Shown here one piece after another: positions 1-12,183 of a stretch of DNA of 64,000 nt; the first letter of the stretch is position 1, and the number at the start of each line of letters is the position of its first letter. This DNA is from Berberis thunbergii (taxonomy: Eukaryota > Streptophyta > Magnoliopsida > Ranunculales > Berberidaceae): contig QNQO01000822.1 of assembly GCA_003290165.1 (NCBI GenBank), positions 454,305-518,304 of the forward strand, given 5' to 3'. The translations under genes were made by a program, and so were the position numbers. The notes beneath the pieces are model-generated. The model saw nothing but the letters and a program-made list of their open reading frames with translations. It was not told where the DNA came from and made no database searches.

Positions 1-429
1 GTATTGTGTGTTTGGATAAGTGAGGTAAAGCAGAGTTATCCAAGGTTTTAAATGACTACAATGCTGGAGACAAAGTCGTACTAAAGATTACGAGGGGCAG
101 TGATGACTTAAAACAACTACTAGTGTTAAAGACGACAAGTTTCTAATAAGAATTCAATTGTGTTATGCAATCCACACATTTTTTATCTGATTCGATATTT
201 TTTCTTATAATTCCACACACAATGTAAATTTGACTTGATCAACTTCAAGTAATTCTATGTACATTAGATTTGATATTTTGTTAACTTTGATGACAAATAG
301 TTGAAGTGAAGTTTTGTTGAATGATGTCGATATAAAATAGTCGTGTAAAATGTGGGTTGTTTATTGGTTGAATAATGTAATTAGAGGCTGTATATATGCA
401 TAATAAAATTGTCATGATAATGATGACAG
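1..429. other. AT-rich non-coding stretch
   Basis: I see no reading frame, repeat boundary or RNA gene that I can support here. Confidence 0.5.
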
Positions 430-838
430 TAATTAGCAGGGGTCGTAATTGTTGCTAAAAGGATTACCAAATGAAATTTGGCGGCAATTATAAACCGTCG
501 CAAAATATGGATAACCGTTGCTAAAGAAATAAAAAGATGATTCATCAGATTTTCTGACGGCTAAAACCGTCGGATGTTAACAAAACGTCACCATTGTCCC
601 ATATTAAAACAGTCGCTATATGGTAATTAACGACGGTTTAACTGATGATTGCTGAAAACTGTCGCTATTTAGTAATTAGCGATGGTTATGCCAACGATTG
701 CTGAACACCATGGTTGAATGTCCTAGTGACGCATTTATTAGTGGTGGTTGGCCAACTGTCGTTATATTATTTAACGACGGTTATAACCATCGCTATATGC
801 CTTTAACAACCGTCGCTAAATTACAGTTTTCTTGTAGT
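430..838 (+). repeat. Degenerate CACTA-like terminal array of AACCGTCGC-type hairpins
   Basis: The stretch is full of short self-complementary units such as ACGGTTATAACC and AACCGTCGCTA in both orientations, and it finishes with TTTTCTTGTAGTG, a decayed form of the GGTGTAGTG end of the arrays at 44258-44663 and 54205-54737. Dense subterminal repeats next to a CACTA-type end are known from CACTA transposons, where transposase binds them. The left end cannot be recognised, so this is probably an old fragment. Confidence 0.55.
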
Positions 839-1885
839 GACAATACAAAATGAAAATTCTAGCTTCATTTTGTTCGGGTTGACCCATAAACAATTCGGGT
901 TAGGCTTATGGTTCGCCTATAGAATTCTACCAATACAACCAAATTCGAAGAAACCTATAGCAGATCAGAACTAGCTCAAATTGATTTGGTTCACGAGTGG
1001 CTTGGACAAAACCATCAAAGCAACAGTTAATGATAGATTCCAAAATTCATTTATTTTATTACAATAAATCATACAGATGGAGTTAGGCCATCCAATGTGG
1101 TTGTGCATTTATCGATCTGAAGGTGACAATATTTCATTGTCATTTCGACCAAATCTAAATGCAAGTATTTGCCATTTAGTACTACTCTCTCTTAACCAAA
1201 TAAATACAACACTCACATCAAAATAAACACACTAATCTTTACAATGTTTTGACAAGTAACAAAACCATGTAAACTTTGCAAAATTTTTGGACAGGGTGAA
1301 ATTTTTTCAATGAAAAACAAAGTTTTCTTTGTAAAAAAAAACATTTGAATGTTTTTTCACTGTTTGATTTCATCACCTAGGAAAAAACAAATTCATTATT
1401 AGTGAGAATATTTCTATTTTGTGGAGGAATTCTTGAGAAAAAGAGAGAAATTATTCAATAAGACTTTTAATGTTCAAACGTTAAGTCTCTTGAGAGATTG
1501 GTGAGTGAAAAGATCGAACAAGAAAAAGTTTTTTGAAAGGGAACCTAATAGGGAAAAAATTTCACCAGTGGAAAAGTTTTAATTTTTCTTGAAAAATCAA
1601 ATGCTAGAAAACTCAATTTTAAGAAATATTTTTTTTCCATAAAACACCCAAAAATCAAACACACCGTAATAATAAAATTTGAAATCTTTCAGAAATCACA
1701 ATCTTTGAATGGATCTATCATCTGTTTAATCACACTATGAAAAAAGGTGAATCATTCAAATCATATGTGCATAGCTGGTTATATTTATTCAAGTATTTAT
1801 TTTATAATATACAAGAAAGATCATAAGAAAGGCCTGGACCAAAATCAAAGCAAAAATAAATGAGTAAGTCTAGGCAGTCAGGACA
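839..1885. other. Intergenic AT-rich DNA upstream of the SDR gene
   Basis: There is no coding potential. Several poly-A and poly-T tracts are present but no defined element boundary. Confidence 0.45.
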
Positions 1886-2017
1886 ATCAGTCATTTTTTT
1901 GTCAAGGATGGACTCTTTTACATTTTTGCCCATTATCTTTAAAATACAACCACAAACATCAATTATAGAAGGAGTAAAAGTGTAAAGAGCCCTAACCCTG
2001 ACAAAAAAATGACTGAT
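1886..2017. repeat. Short foldback (MITE-like) element
   Basis: The arms ATCAGTCATTTTTTTGTC and GACAAAAAAATGACTGAT are inverted copies, and the complementarity continues inward through GACTCTTTTACA and the near-complementary TGTAAAGAG. The whole could fold into a hairpin of about 130 bp. It lies roughly 180 bp upstream of the SDR gene TATA box, so it could affect promoter activity or small-RNA production. No target-site duplication was found. Confidence 0.5.
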
Positions 2018-2194
2018 AGCTCTAACTCTTTAGAGTTATGGAAAATAAATAAATAAATAAAAATATAAAACAACCGCATACCATGCATTAAATATTTTCA
2101 TCAAACTTTATTGTACAATATATGAGTCATAATGGAAATGTATATCAACCAAAATAGATAGTGAAATTTATAATGCAACCCAAAAGTTCCCCTC

Positions 2195-2202
2195 TATATA
2201 AA
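2195..2202 (+). promoter_or_regulatory. TATA box of the SDR gene
   Basis: TATATAAA stands 80 bp before the ATG at 2282, following pyrimidine-rich sequence, which is a normal arrangement for a plant promoter with a short 5' leader. Confidence 0.65.
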
Positions 2203-2281
2203 CATCTCCATCACCCAAATTTTCCCTAGTCTCAATCTATAGATTTCTCTGTAGGGAAATATATAGAACAGTTAGTCAATC

Positions 2282-4188
2282 ATGGAGCTTGTTCACTTGG
2301 TGATGGACCTAGTGCTACCTCCCATACTCATCGCAGCGCTCCTTTTGATTCTTCCTCCTTATCTACTTCATAAGTTGTTCATCACCATTTTGAAGTACTT
2401 CACCATGGAAAACATGCTTGGCAAGGTTGTTATCATCACTGGTGCTTCTTCTGGTATCGGCGAGGTGCTTAGTATTCCATATTTACAATTTCCGAATACC
2501 TGGTTTTATAAAGAGCTGCCCAGTTTGGGGTGGGTGCCATTATTGATATAACTAAGATTGGTTTAACTTTTTTTTTTTTTGTTGGAAATGCAGTATATGG
2601 CTTATGAGTACGCGAAGAAAGGGGCACGGTTAACCATTGTTGCTAGAAGAGAGAAACAACTCAAGGAAGTAGCTGAGAAGGCCAGGAAATATGGATCTCC
2701 AGATGTTCTATGTGTTTGTGCTGATGTTTCTAAGCCTGAGGACTGCAAGCGGTTTGTTGAAGAAACTATCAACCATTTTGGGCGTCGTAAGTTTTTATTT
2801 AGAGGATCACCTGAATTCCATGCTATACCTGTCCTGATTTTAGACCATCTGAAACCCTAATACTGTTTACCCTCCATAATTAAATTAGCTAGAGAAGCCG
2901 GTCACCTGAATCCATATTCTTGGTAATACAATCAGATAATATATACAGACTTGTTCAAAATCATTGTAAGTTTTGTGAGTTTAGGGAGTTGTATTCGATT
3001 ACCACTTTTGTCGTAAATAAAAATGCCTAATTTAACTTTATCTATTTATTTATGTATTTATATATTTATGTTTCAGTTTCTTTTTGTTGTTTGAGAAAGT
3101 TCATATTTTATCTGCAGTGGATCATATGGTGAACAATGCTGGGATTGTGAGCGCATTCTACTTTGATGAGGCAACCGAAATCACCAATTCATTGCCCATC
3201 ATGGTAAATTCTCCTCCCCATTAATTAAAAAAAAAAAAAAAACCTTTGATCATTAGTTATTAACTTAGCTAGACAGTTATCGGTAAAATTTATAATTGCT
3301 AAATGCCTATAGCGAACTTGTATGTCAAAGTACTGACGAGAAGTTTTGGTTTGATCCTATCGGCGGTGCCTAGAATGTGAACTTTTGGGGTTCAGTTTAT
3401 CCAACACATTACGCTTTACCTCATCTCAAGAAGAGCAAGGGCAAGATCCTGGTGAATGCTTCGCTTTCAGGATGGTTGTATGGACCTGACATGAGCTTCT
3501 ATGGGGTAATTATCAAACTAAAAATCACCTTAATTTCTTCGTTGGTTTGATCTTTTATTCAAAATTGGCCTTAACATAACCTGTTTTTTTTTAACAGGCA
3601 AGTAAAGCGGCATTAGTGAACTTTTATGAGTCACTTAAGGTTGAATTTGGTTCATCTGTCCAAATAACAATAGCATCTCCTGGATTTACTGAGTCTGAAA
3701 TGAGCCAAGGCAAACACCTTAACAAAGACGGCAGAGTTGAAATTGATAAAGAAAAAAGAGATGTAAGATTTTCATTTTTCCTGGACTTCTTATATTGTTA
3801 TTAGGCACTGGTATAAAAAGGCAATGTATATCGTTCTTGATTTTGATACATTTTTCCACTTTATTTGTGCTACATATATTTTGAAATATTTCTTCTACGG
3901 CGCACATATAACCACTGACCGCATTGATGTTTGCAGAATGTGATCTGGATGTTCCCTGTTAGAGGAGTGCAGGAGTGTGCAAAGACTATAGTGAATGGAG
4001 TTTGCAGGGGAGATAGATATGTGACAGATCCATCTTGGTTCAGAGTTTTGGCTGTGTGTAAGCTCTTTATTCCTGAAGTTGTCGAATGGTTTTTTCGCAT
4101 TTTGTTCGTTGTGTTACCTAAAGAGCTGGAAGCGAAAGCACTCCAAAACCAGAAAGAGATCTCAAATGGCACGAAAAAATCTTCTTAA
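2282..4188 (+). CDS. HSD1: 11-beta-hydroxysteroid dehydrogenase-like / steroleosin SDR
   Basis: Six exons can be traced: 2282-2464, 2594-2786, 3118-3203, 3374-3505, 3598-3762 and 3937-4188. All junctions are GT-AG and in phase, giving about 336 residues. The N-terminal hydrophobic segment (residues about 7-40) carries two PP pairs, resembling the proline-knob oil-body anchor of plant steroleosins. It is followed by the NAD(P)-binding TGASSGIG (53-60), NNAG (131-134), catalytic Ser184 and Tyr197-GAS-Lys201. All key short-chain dehydrogenase residues are present. Plant HSD1-type proteins are about 350 residues long, sit on oil bodies or the ER, and oxidise or reduce steroid-like substrates linked to brassinosteroid signalling. 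The exact substrate cannot be read from sequence. A TATA box lies 80 bp upstream. The gene looks intact, and which HSD paralogue it is remains uncertain. Confidence 0.9.
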
Positions 4189-7100
4189 CTCCCTTGTCTA
4201 TGAGTCATGTTGTAAGTTCTATGATTCCTCCATGTATAGAGTATTTGTTGCTTTCTAGGTCTAAATCTGCGCCCATCTTTGCAAACAGAGGTCATATTGG
4301 ATCCTTGAACCAAAATAACCGAAAATAAAAACAGTGTTTTTTTGTGGGCTTATTCGAAGGTCTTGATGTTGAATTTTCGGACCCTGAAGTATTGTCTTAA
4401 AACTTTATATGGATTATTCCATCTCTAGCTCTAGGGTGGTGAAGATGGCAAAGCGTTTAGCCACCACCGCATAGTGTGTACATGAGATTGTTAGCACGAA
4501 CATGTCATGGACTTAAAACACTTATCAGTATTGAGCCTTATAATGCCGGGTTTTTATCTGAAAAGACCTTGTTACTAGTTAAACACATGTCCAGTGTTTA
4601 AATTACATTATGTGAGATTAAATTTGCACGCTAAAATTGAGCAACATCTCCAACATAATATTTGATTGCTTCACACAGTGACTCCGTAGAGAGGCTATCT
4701 AGCCCCCCAGGCTTGAATTTGTCAAATGAGATGGACTTCAAGAAGAAAGTGTACCCAATGATAATCCTGGACTGGATTGAAGTTAAGCCCAAACTGAAGC
4801 TGAAACTTTTAAGGGACCTCATTACACTAGAGAAGCTTTCACAAACCAATTTTGCGAGGTAACTAGATTCTATAACTAGGATGATGTGATATGACTAAAG
4901 AAGTTTGATAAAAGCTTTGAGATATGCATAAATATCTCAAAATTTCTATCATCCTTCTTAGATCACGTCATGTCACCCTGGTTATAGAAACTAGCTGAAA
5001 ACCTGGTCACTTAATATTTTTGTTTACAAACAAGAAACACTTCCTCCTGACCATACGAACCCATGAAATTGTGTATGATCAAGCCAGCTCCAGTAGGTTT
5101 GGAACCATTGTAGTATTAAAGGAAAAACATTAGGGAAGGGGTAGTCAGTCTGATAATGTGATAGTTGCGGGAGTGCTCATCCCTCAGTACAAGTCTGAAC
5201 CTATCTCAATGATTAGGAGTTAGGACCTTACAGCCTTTTTGGACATGGGCCTTGTGACTTACGGTATCACAAGTCTAGCGTCTTGCAAAATTTAATGTAT
5301 ATATAAAATGATGTCGATGAAAACATTTTTGTCAATTGATATTTTAGGGTTTAAGGTTGTCGGTGCAAACAATACAATAATATATAATGTTACCACTTTG
5401 GAAATAAATTATTCTTTTCATTTGTTAATAAGATTTTTAGTGGAATTAACTTAAACTTGTGAGGTTGATTGGAAATGATTCCTTAAGATGAAGTTACTTT
5501 AAATTGGAACAAGAAATTCAAAAGGCTTTTGAAAAAGATAGGTGTAGAAAAACCCAATTGATTAAGACAAATCAGCAATCCAATCTTATCTCTTTGGGAG
5601 GGAAGGAAAAAGAAAATCATATAAAGCAAAGATCCCTTCAGTGTGGTGGCTTTGAAATATATGTATGTGATCTTCCTTGAGTTTCCATTCCATATATAAT
5701 AATTGTCAACACTTAGCTTTCATTGGTTGGGCCCTATATGTTTCAATGGTGGGAAGCACACTTGGCGTATGGTTCAATCACCTACAATTCACATAGTTCA
5801 CACTTAACATTCCCATCAAACCATTACCACTAATCCACAAAAATTATATTAACAATGGGTTAACTTTGAGTAAGTGTTGGGGTTACTTTTGTTTGCTTAA
5901 TTATTCTCACAACTAACAAAAGTGAAGGTGTGATAGAGAAGGTAAGGATGTAATCCACTCTCAGATAGAAACATGGTTTTTGGATAAAACCCTCCATAAC
6001 AAGATGGAGATGGTCAAGTGGTTGCGACTAGGTGGAGCAACATTGTCTGCAACAGTCAAGCTCATACACCGAATATTATTCGCAGGATATGTAGTTGTGC
6101 AAGGAGCTCGTGTAGGAGCTGTACTTCAAGATGTTGTGGGAACTCAAGGAGGAGGTGCACTTCAAGATGTTGTGGATTGAATGGATTATAGGATGTGTGA
6201 CAATTTGTATCAAAGGTGAAGATAGTTTGATTATTGGTATTGGCTTAAATAGTATCACATCCCAGGAGGTAGAGTTGTTATAAAAAAATATAAGAATATG
6301 GTCTATTCTCTAATAGAAATGAAGTCTTTAGGACTCGTAGGCCTAACGCTGAGTTGTTTAAGTTTGAAATAAAATCGTTTTTATGTATAATGAACCTAGG
6401 GACGCACACATGCACAACACGCAAACAATATTTAACACCCTAGATCTAGATAAATGTGGGGAGGTTGGTAAGGCACCTAGTCCATGAAAATTTCATGATT
6501 GCTCTAGATTATGTTCCACATTCTCAATCAATAAATAAATAGCACATCATTGAATTAGAAAACTACTGTATCCAATCAAAATTCATCTCATATTTCACAA
6601 CATATCCAATTAATTCTTACCATCACCCACGATTTTAAACGATCAGAGCCAACCCTATAGTACAAGCTAACAATTTACCAAATCAAGCTTTTGCGAAAAA
6701 GGCACAATTTTGAAGCATTCAAGTTTTTTTTTGGCATCCCTAACAGTTTGTAGGGATTGAATCATGTACGTGTGATACTTTAGTATCATTGAATAAAAAC
6801 AATTAAGATGAAGTTGTTTCAAGAAAACTCAGACCATTAAATATTTGAAAGAAACTGAAGTTACTGAATTCTGTACTTGTGATACCAGTTGCCATGAGTC
6901 TTACTTTCAGGAAGGGTTGTTTTTGGTGATTAGTGTTGATCCTTGTTGAAAATTTATTATGTTATAAATATGATTCATTTTTTAATATTATATTTTTAGC
7001 TATTTTTTAATATTATATATTTAAAGAGTGATGTTTTTCAAATATAAACAGCATAATCTCCAGAATTAGTGAATTATTCACTGTAGTTTGAAGCGGGTAT

Positions 7101-7459
7101 ATAAACGATTAACATGTATGAAGTTTTTTTTAATCAGACAAAAACACAGTTGTGAGTACAGAACTTCAACTCACCAATCACCACAATTGCTGAATGTCAA
7201 ACAAACATTTAAATGAGTTCATGTTGGTTGAGGAAGATTGAAGACAGTGGGTTCCACTTTCATCAACTTTCAGCTTCATGTGATTCATCATCCCAACTGA
7301 TATTCCTTATTTAGGGTGCTCCGAGATACCCTGTTGATGAGGCAATATGTGTACTACCTTTTAGGGTTTTTGTTATGTTATATTGTTTGTGTTTTCCTTA
7401 AATGAGTTTTAAAAATGTTGTAGTTTTCAATATTTTAACAAGGATACGAGAAATGTCAT
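4189..7459. other. Intergenic region without a recognised gene
   Basis: It contains scattered short open frames without recognisable domains. A sequence containing AAATTTGCACGCT and CAACAT near 4620 recurs near 9715, which suggests fragments of an unclassified dispersed repeat. There is an AT-rich tract near 6955-7025. I see no gene I can support. Confidence 0.4.
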
Positions 7460-7473
7460 TTTAGAGATAATTC

Positions 7474-7679
7474 AAGTCAACTTGAAATTAATCAAAAGGA
7501 AACCAAGTAGTAACAACGATAAGTGTTCGAGTTTAGTAGTTCCTCGTAGAAAAATATTGACTTGGTATAGTGTCATTTACAAACCCTTTTTTCCTTTTAA
7601 GTGTTCGAGTTCAGTACTTAGTTCCTCATAGAAAATTATTGACTTAGTATAGTATCATTTACAGACCCTTCTTCCTTTT
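7474..7679 (+). repeat. Partial tandem repeat, third copy beyond the LINE
   Basis: A unit containing AAGTGTTCGAGTTTAGTAG and ATTGACTTGGTATAGTGTC occurs twice here (about 7519-7590 and 7598-7668). A third, longer copy including the upstream GATAATTCAA part lies at about 9483-9600, on the far side of the inserted LINE. The LINE therefore landed in or beside an already repeated sequence. No coding potential is seen. Confidence 0.6.
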
Positions 7680-7694
7680 AACTTGTTGGGTTCA
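7680..7694 (+). repeat. 15-bp target-site duplication, left copy
   Basis: AACTTGTTGGGTTCA is repeated exactly at 9430-9444. Together the copies bracket the LINE at 7695-9429, as expected for target-primed reverse transcription. Confidence 0.85.
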
Positions 7695-9429
7695 AATTTG
7701 TCTTCAAATTTCAAAATAAGGAGGACAGGGACAGAGTCCTTGAGATTGGCTCAATTCATATAGCTAGTAGGCTATTTTTTATAAGACCTTGGAGACCCTT
7801 TCTCGAGGAAGACATCAATGCTTTGAACACAATTCTCATATGGATATGCTTGAATAACATCCCCATGCTATTCTGGAATCCCAAAGGAATTGAAGCAATT
7901 GCGAGTGCAGTGGGTATCCCCTTCATGCTTGATAAAGCTACTGAGGATAAAACAAGAATGAACTTTGCTAAGGTATGTGTTGAAGTTGACATCAATAGCA
8001 CTTTCCCAAATGAAATCCCGGTTATGGTAGATGAGGCGAAAACTTACAGAGTAAGAGTGGACTATACCTGGAAGCCAGCGCAGTGCAAGCTCTGCAAAGT
8101 ATTTGGTCATAGTACTGGAAAATGCAACAAGGCAAAGACAAAACTTCCTGAAGTCAGAGTATACAAAGCGGTAAACAACAAAGACAAGCAAGCTGAATCA
8201 GATGAGGATTGGGAACGCCCTAAGAAGCAGCACACTGCAAGAAGTAAGGGTCCTAACAGCACACCAGCTAGTCCCGGTCAATCGAATCAAAGTGTGAACC
8301 CTCCTATAGTGGCAAAAAAATCCTGAGCTAGGAAGCGAAGTACCTTTAGAAGCGAATGCCAGCGTCCATTCTTCAACTTTAATGGATGTGGTGGTTGTTG
8401 CAAAGAACCAGGTACAAGGCGTAGATGATAGTCCTCAAATGGGAAGTGGTGCACCAAACAGTAGCACTAGGATGATCTCCACCTCAAGTGGAGTTGATGC
8501 AAACAAAGGAAGTGTTGACAACAATCACCTTGCTGCAAAGGTTGCTCGGGATATAGAAATTCATAGCATACAACACAAGGGTTCAAGGTACAAGGTGCTA
8601 GATCAGATTGATAATGAGGATTCAGACGCTGAAGTAGTAGCAGAGCCAAGTCTGTCTACCCCCATATCTAACTCAGAGGAAAACCCAATGCAAGTAGTGG
8701 AAGTGCTTCGCGCAGTCACTGGTATAAAACAACAGGGGGAAGATCCAACAACGCTCATGGATTGTCTAACACCCCAAGACATTAAAGTTTTGAATTCAGA
8801 AATTGCAAGAATAGGCAGGGATGCATTGGTCACTGAAATTAACAGCTTACTTGAAGCGAAAGCAGCAACGGTGGGGCAAAACACTATTGAAGAAGAACAT
8901 GAGGCTACCACAATACAGCTTCCCACTGAATATGGTCCTCGAAGGTCTTCTCGAAGCAAGAATACAAATCCTAAATTCAGGTAACTGATGATGATAATAC
9001 AGGTAGAATGCAAATGCTTATTAGCACCTTGTAGGGATGCTAAGCTAGCATTCAATGGTTTCTATATCATGATTAATTGTGTTTCGACTCTTTACGACGA
9101 CTTCTCATACATCCTGAGGCTTACATTAGGTATAAATCAGGTCATGAGAGTGCTTAAAGGATTGATTGGTAATTACGAGGAAGAAAAGTTATGGCAGGTC
9201 TATCATACAACCACTTTAGTAGCAGAGCACTTTGCAGAGTTACTCCCTAACCTGGAGACGGTGAATCTAGAACTAATTAGGTTCTTTGTTGAAGCTTTGA
9301 AGCAAGTTTTTTGTTTTGTAAATGACGAAACAAGTGAACGTATGAGTGATTGTAAACTTTATTATCACCATCTTTTTTTAATATAAGGTTCGGGGATCCT
9401 AAAAACCCCGCTCACTTTCCAAAAAAAGA
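7695..9429 (+). mobile_element. Truncated, internally deleted LINE with 15-bp TSD
   Basis: Exact 15-bp duplications define both ends. The element starts inside ORF1 (DUF4283-like and zinc knuckle) and ends with a GGGGATCCTAAAAACCCC-like 3' segment and a short A-rich tail. That tail type is also seen in reverse orientation near 14075-14110 and 24355-24380. No endonuclease or reverse transcriptase is present, so it is non-autonomous. The last part (about 9150-9386) has a peptide resembling that of the copy at 14109-14306, including LELIRF and a related ETSERMS/VTNERMS segment, which marks a shared LINE family. Confidence 0.85.
7696..8326 (+). pseudogene. LINE ORF1 fragment: DUF4283-like plus CCHC zinc knuckle
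   Basis: From about 7696 the frame reads a DUF4283-like segment (RPWRPFLEED, then WICLNNIPMLFWN) followed by a C-X2-C-X4-H-X4-C knuckle within QCKLCKVFGHSTGKC, near 8085-8130. Plant L1-type ORF1 proteins have this order and bind nucleic acid. The frame ends at 8326. The hydrophilic continuation is in another frame (8382-8984, ending in basic RRSSRSKN), which shows a frameshift or decay. The N terminus is missing because the element is 5'-truncated. Confidence 0.75.
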
Positions 9430-9444
9430 AACTTGTTGGGTTCA
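9430..9444 (+). repeat. 15-bp target-site duplication, right copy
   Basis: This is an exact match to 7680-7694 immediately after the A-rich end of the LINE. Confidence 0.85.
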
Positions 9445-10242
9445 GGTGTGAAGCAATTAATAAAGCCCTCGTTGTTGTTTTCGATAATTCAAATCAACTT
9501 GAAATTGATCAAAAGGAAATCGAATAGTAACAACTAACAACAATAAGTGGTTTGAGTTTAGTAGTTCTTCATAGAAAATTATTGACTTGGTATAGTGTTA
9601 TTTCTCGGTTTTTATAAATTGTGCTCAACTGTTCCAAAATGCCTCGTTGCTATTGAGTACATGTTCAATCCTTTATTAACTTCACATAATGTTGCTATTT
9701 ATTCGATGTGAAACTAAATTTGCACGCTCAAATCAAACCAACATCGCCAACATAACTATAGGGAAGAAACTGTACCCTAGAGCAAAACAAGAGAGCATAA
9801 GAAACCATTTCTAGAAATCAATAAGAAATGGGAGAGCTAACATGCCTGAGTGCAGCATAATGTTTGTAATTTTGATAGCTCAAAGCTCAAACAATTTGTG
9901 GTTACATTATTAAATGTTAAACAAGATTTGAGAATCGAGTTTTTAATTTATATTTTTAATGTATTTATATCCATGGTGATAAGGTGTATGGATGGTTGCT
10001 ATCAAAGGTTGCCTCATCATCCTTGGTCTCTGTCTCGATGTGAAACCAGTCAACAATGCTTGGTTTAGCTGCACTGACGTAAACTAAACACAATTTGGAT
10101 GGCGAGTGTCATACTCACACTCTGTTTTTTTTTTTTTTTTTTTTTTTTTTAATAAGGTGAGTTGGATTTTGAAGGATTTCATAACCTATTAATTGAACGA
10201 CCTATACATCAATATCCATTCAGAAATTCTAAATGACTTGGG
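9445..10242. other. Non-coding stretch with repeat copy and poly-T tract
   Basis: It includes the third copy of the repeat described at 7474 (about 9483-9600) and a run of about 29 T at 10122-10150, possibly an old retroelement tail in reverse orientation. No gene is seen. Confidence 0.45.
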
Positions 10243-10384
10243 AAAATCAGCCTGGGTTGACTGCCTGGGGTGAATTTACACTATTGCTCCCCCTCTTTAA
10301 CAACCTTTTGAAAAAGGGATTTAAAAAGAAGAGAGCAAAAGTGTAAATTCATCCCCTCTCAGGCATCAGTCTCGCTGGTTTTTC
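10243..10384. repeat. Foldback (MITE-like) element
   Basis: The left arm (AAAATCAGCCTGG ... GTGAATTTACACTATTGCTC) and right arm (GAGCAAAAGTGTAAATTCA ... GCTGGTTTT) are inverted copies with a loop of about 40 bp. It resembles the foldback at 1886-2017 in style (AGTGTAAA in the arm), and both lie in upstream regions of genes. Confidence 0.55.
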
Positions 10385-11293
10385 AAACCAGCTAGAATTA
10401 CTCATTAAAAAGTAACCATACCGCAGGTAAAATTCAAAGCTGAGACGTGAGTGACAAATAATTGGATAACATTAGAATACATATAATTATTTTAATCTTG
10501 AAAGCTAAGATATTATCCTCCCCTTAACAAATTGAATAAGTGGGGTCTCTTTAAAAACCCATAATAAGTCAGTCAGTCACCATGTAACAAAAGCTCATCT
10601 TTCTTACGTCATAAGTAAAATCCCACCACCCCATTGTAGTTGCAACAACCACCCTCCCCTCCTCCTTCATGTGGTAGTTGATTCCATCATTCTCTAGTTT
10701 TATTTTTTTATTTTTTATTTTTTATTTTTTTGCTATTTTTAAGGGATGGCCCCAGAGTGGTGTAGCACCAACCCCCACTACCCAAATTTATGGGCTGCCA
10801 GGTGCACTTGTGTCAGTGTTGCCATGTTGGCTACTTGAGAGAGAAAGTGATTGCAATACAATAATATGCACTAATATTGGCATGCAAGAGGTGAAGAAAT
10901 AATGGAGGAATCCCTCAAGATTTGGAAACAAAGTTGAGTGAGTGAGTGAGTGATGAATTGGTGGTGAATGCTTTAAAGGAAATAGACCTTTCAAGATACA
11001 AATCAAACTCAAAACCCATAAGAGTGAATGTGATAGAGGGGGAGAGAATTGAAAGTTGGTATTTCAGTTGATACAGTTACTAAAAAGTGAGAGATGAAAA
11101 AAAAAGTGAGTCACCATGGTAAATTTTGACAATGGGTATCTTGGAATTTCAAAGAATTTTTTTCTTGTCTTTTGAATAACAAGTTCAAGCTATAATTATT
11201 TGCCAAAAACAGTGAAACCCCATGAAGTTTTGAAAGGCTGTTGAGGTCAAGAACCCTTTGTTATTCAATCAAAGAGAACAATAATAGCCTCTT
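10385..11293. other. Upstream region of the TCP gene
   Basis: The stretch has a T-rich tract (10696-10740), a (GAGT)n microsatellite near 10937-10952 and an A-rich leader. No other gene was recognised. A clear TATA box could not be chosen. Confidence 0.4.
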
Positions 11294-11335
11294 TTGATTC
11301 CAAAGAAACAGCCTCAAAGCAATATATTCATATTC

Positions 11336-12183
11336 ATGAACCAACCAAAACAAGGTATGGAGGAGAACAAACCAACAGAGATGAAAGATTTACAGATTGT
11401 GGTTGCGGAGAAAGATGAAGTTGTGAAGAAGCAATTAGCACCAAAGAGGAGTTCAAACAAAGATAGACATACAAAGGTGGATGGTAGAGGGAGGAGAATT
11501 CGGATGCCGGCTTTATGTGCGGCGAGGATTTTTCAGCTTACCAGAGAATTAGGGCATAAATCGGATGGGGAAACTATACAGTGGTTGTTACAACAGGCGG
11601 AGCCATCGATCATTGCAGCGACCGGGACAGGAACCATACCGGCTTCGGCTCTTGCTGCTGCAGGTGGCTCTATTTCGCAACAGGGGACCTCTGTTTCAGC
11701 TGGTTTGCATGGGAAGATCTCTGATTTGGGACATGAAATAGGGTCCAGTAGTAGGACCAATTGGACCATGCTAGGTGGTGGTAGTAATCTGGGAAGATCT
11801 CAAGTACCTATTGGTCTATGGCCCTCTGTCAGTGGTGGGTACGGCCCTGGATTCACCACCACTTCAGGGTCATCGACATCGAATTTAGGCAGCGAAAGCT
11901 TGAGTTACATGCCTAGGATTGGTGTCCATGGTTTCGAATTGCCCGGTTCAAGTTTAGGCCAGATGAGTTTTAGCTCAATTTTGGGTGCTAACCATCAGCA
12001 ACTTCCAGGTCTAGAGTTGGGACTTCTCCAGATGGTCATATTGGTGTTCTTAGCACTCAAGCTTACAACCAATTCTACCAACAGATGCCACAAAATCGAA
12101 CCGTCGCTAGTATGATACATCCACAACAAGACCAGCAACAACCACCACCTTCGAAGGATGAGTCTCAAGGATCAAGACATTAG
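11336..12183 (+). CDS. TCP20: TCP20-like class I TCP transcription factor, frameshifted near C terminus
   Basis: There is a single exon. The class I TCP bHLH-type DNA-binding domain lies at about residues 41-95 (basic [17 protein letters not shown], then [20 protein letters not shown]), followed by [20 protein letters not shown] and a Gly/Ser-rich region, as in TCP20/PCF proteins that bind GGNCCCAC-type sites in growth genes. The frame breaks at about 12025-12028: after PGLELGL it runs 29 residues to a stop at 12115. The frame starting at 12028 keeps the family C terminus ([20 protein letters not shown] ... DESQGSRH) to TAG at 12183, so one base is missing. The first in-frame ATG is 11336 or 11357. 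Family-like sequence (PKKQPQ) extends upstream to 11294, where TTGATT stands in place of the family's Met-Asp, so the original start may be lost. It is either a decaying copy or an assembly error plus a shortened N terminus. Confidence 0.85.

Noticed and set aside
5980..6180. Short frame with repeated LQDVV peptide
   Set aside because: The repeat comes from a small duplication of CTTCAAGATGTTGTGG. There is no family match or gene context.
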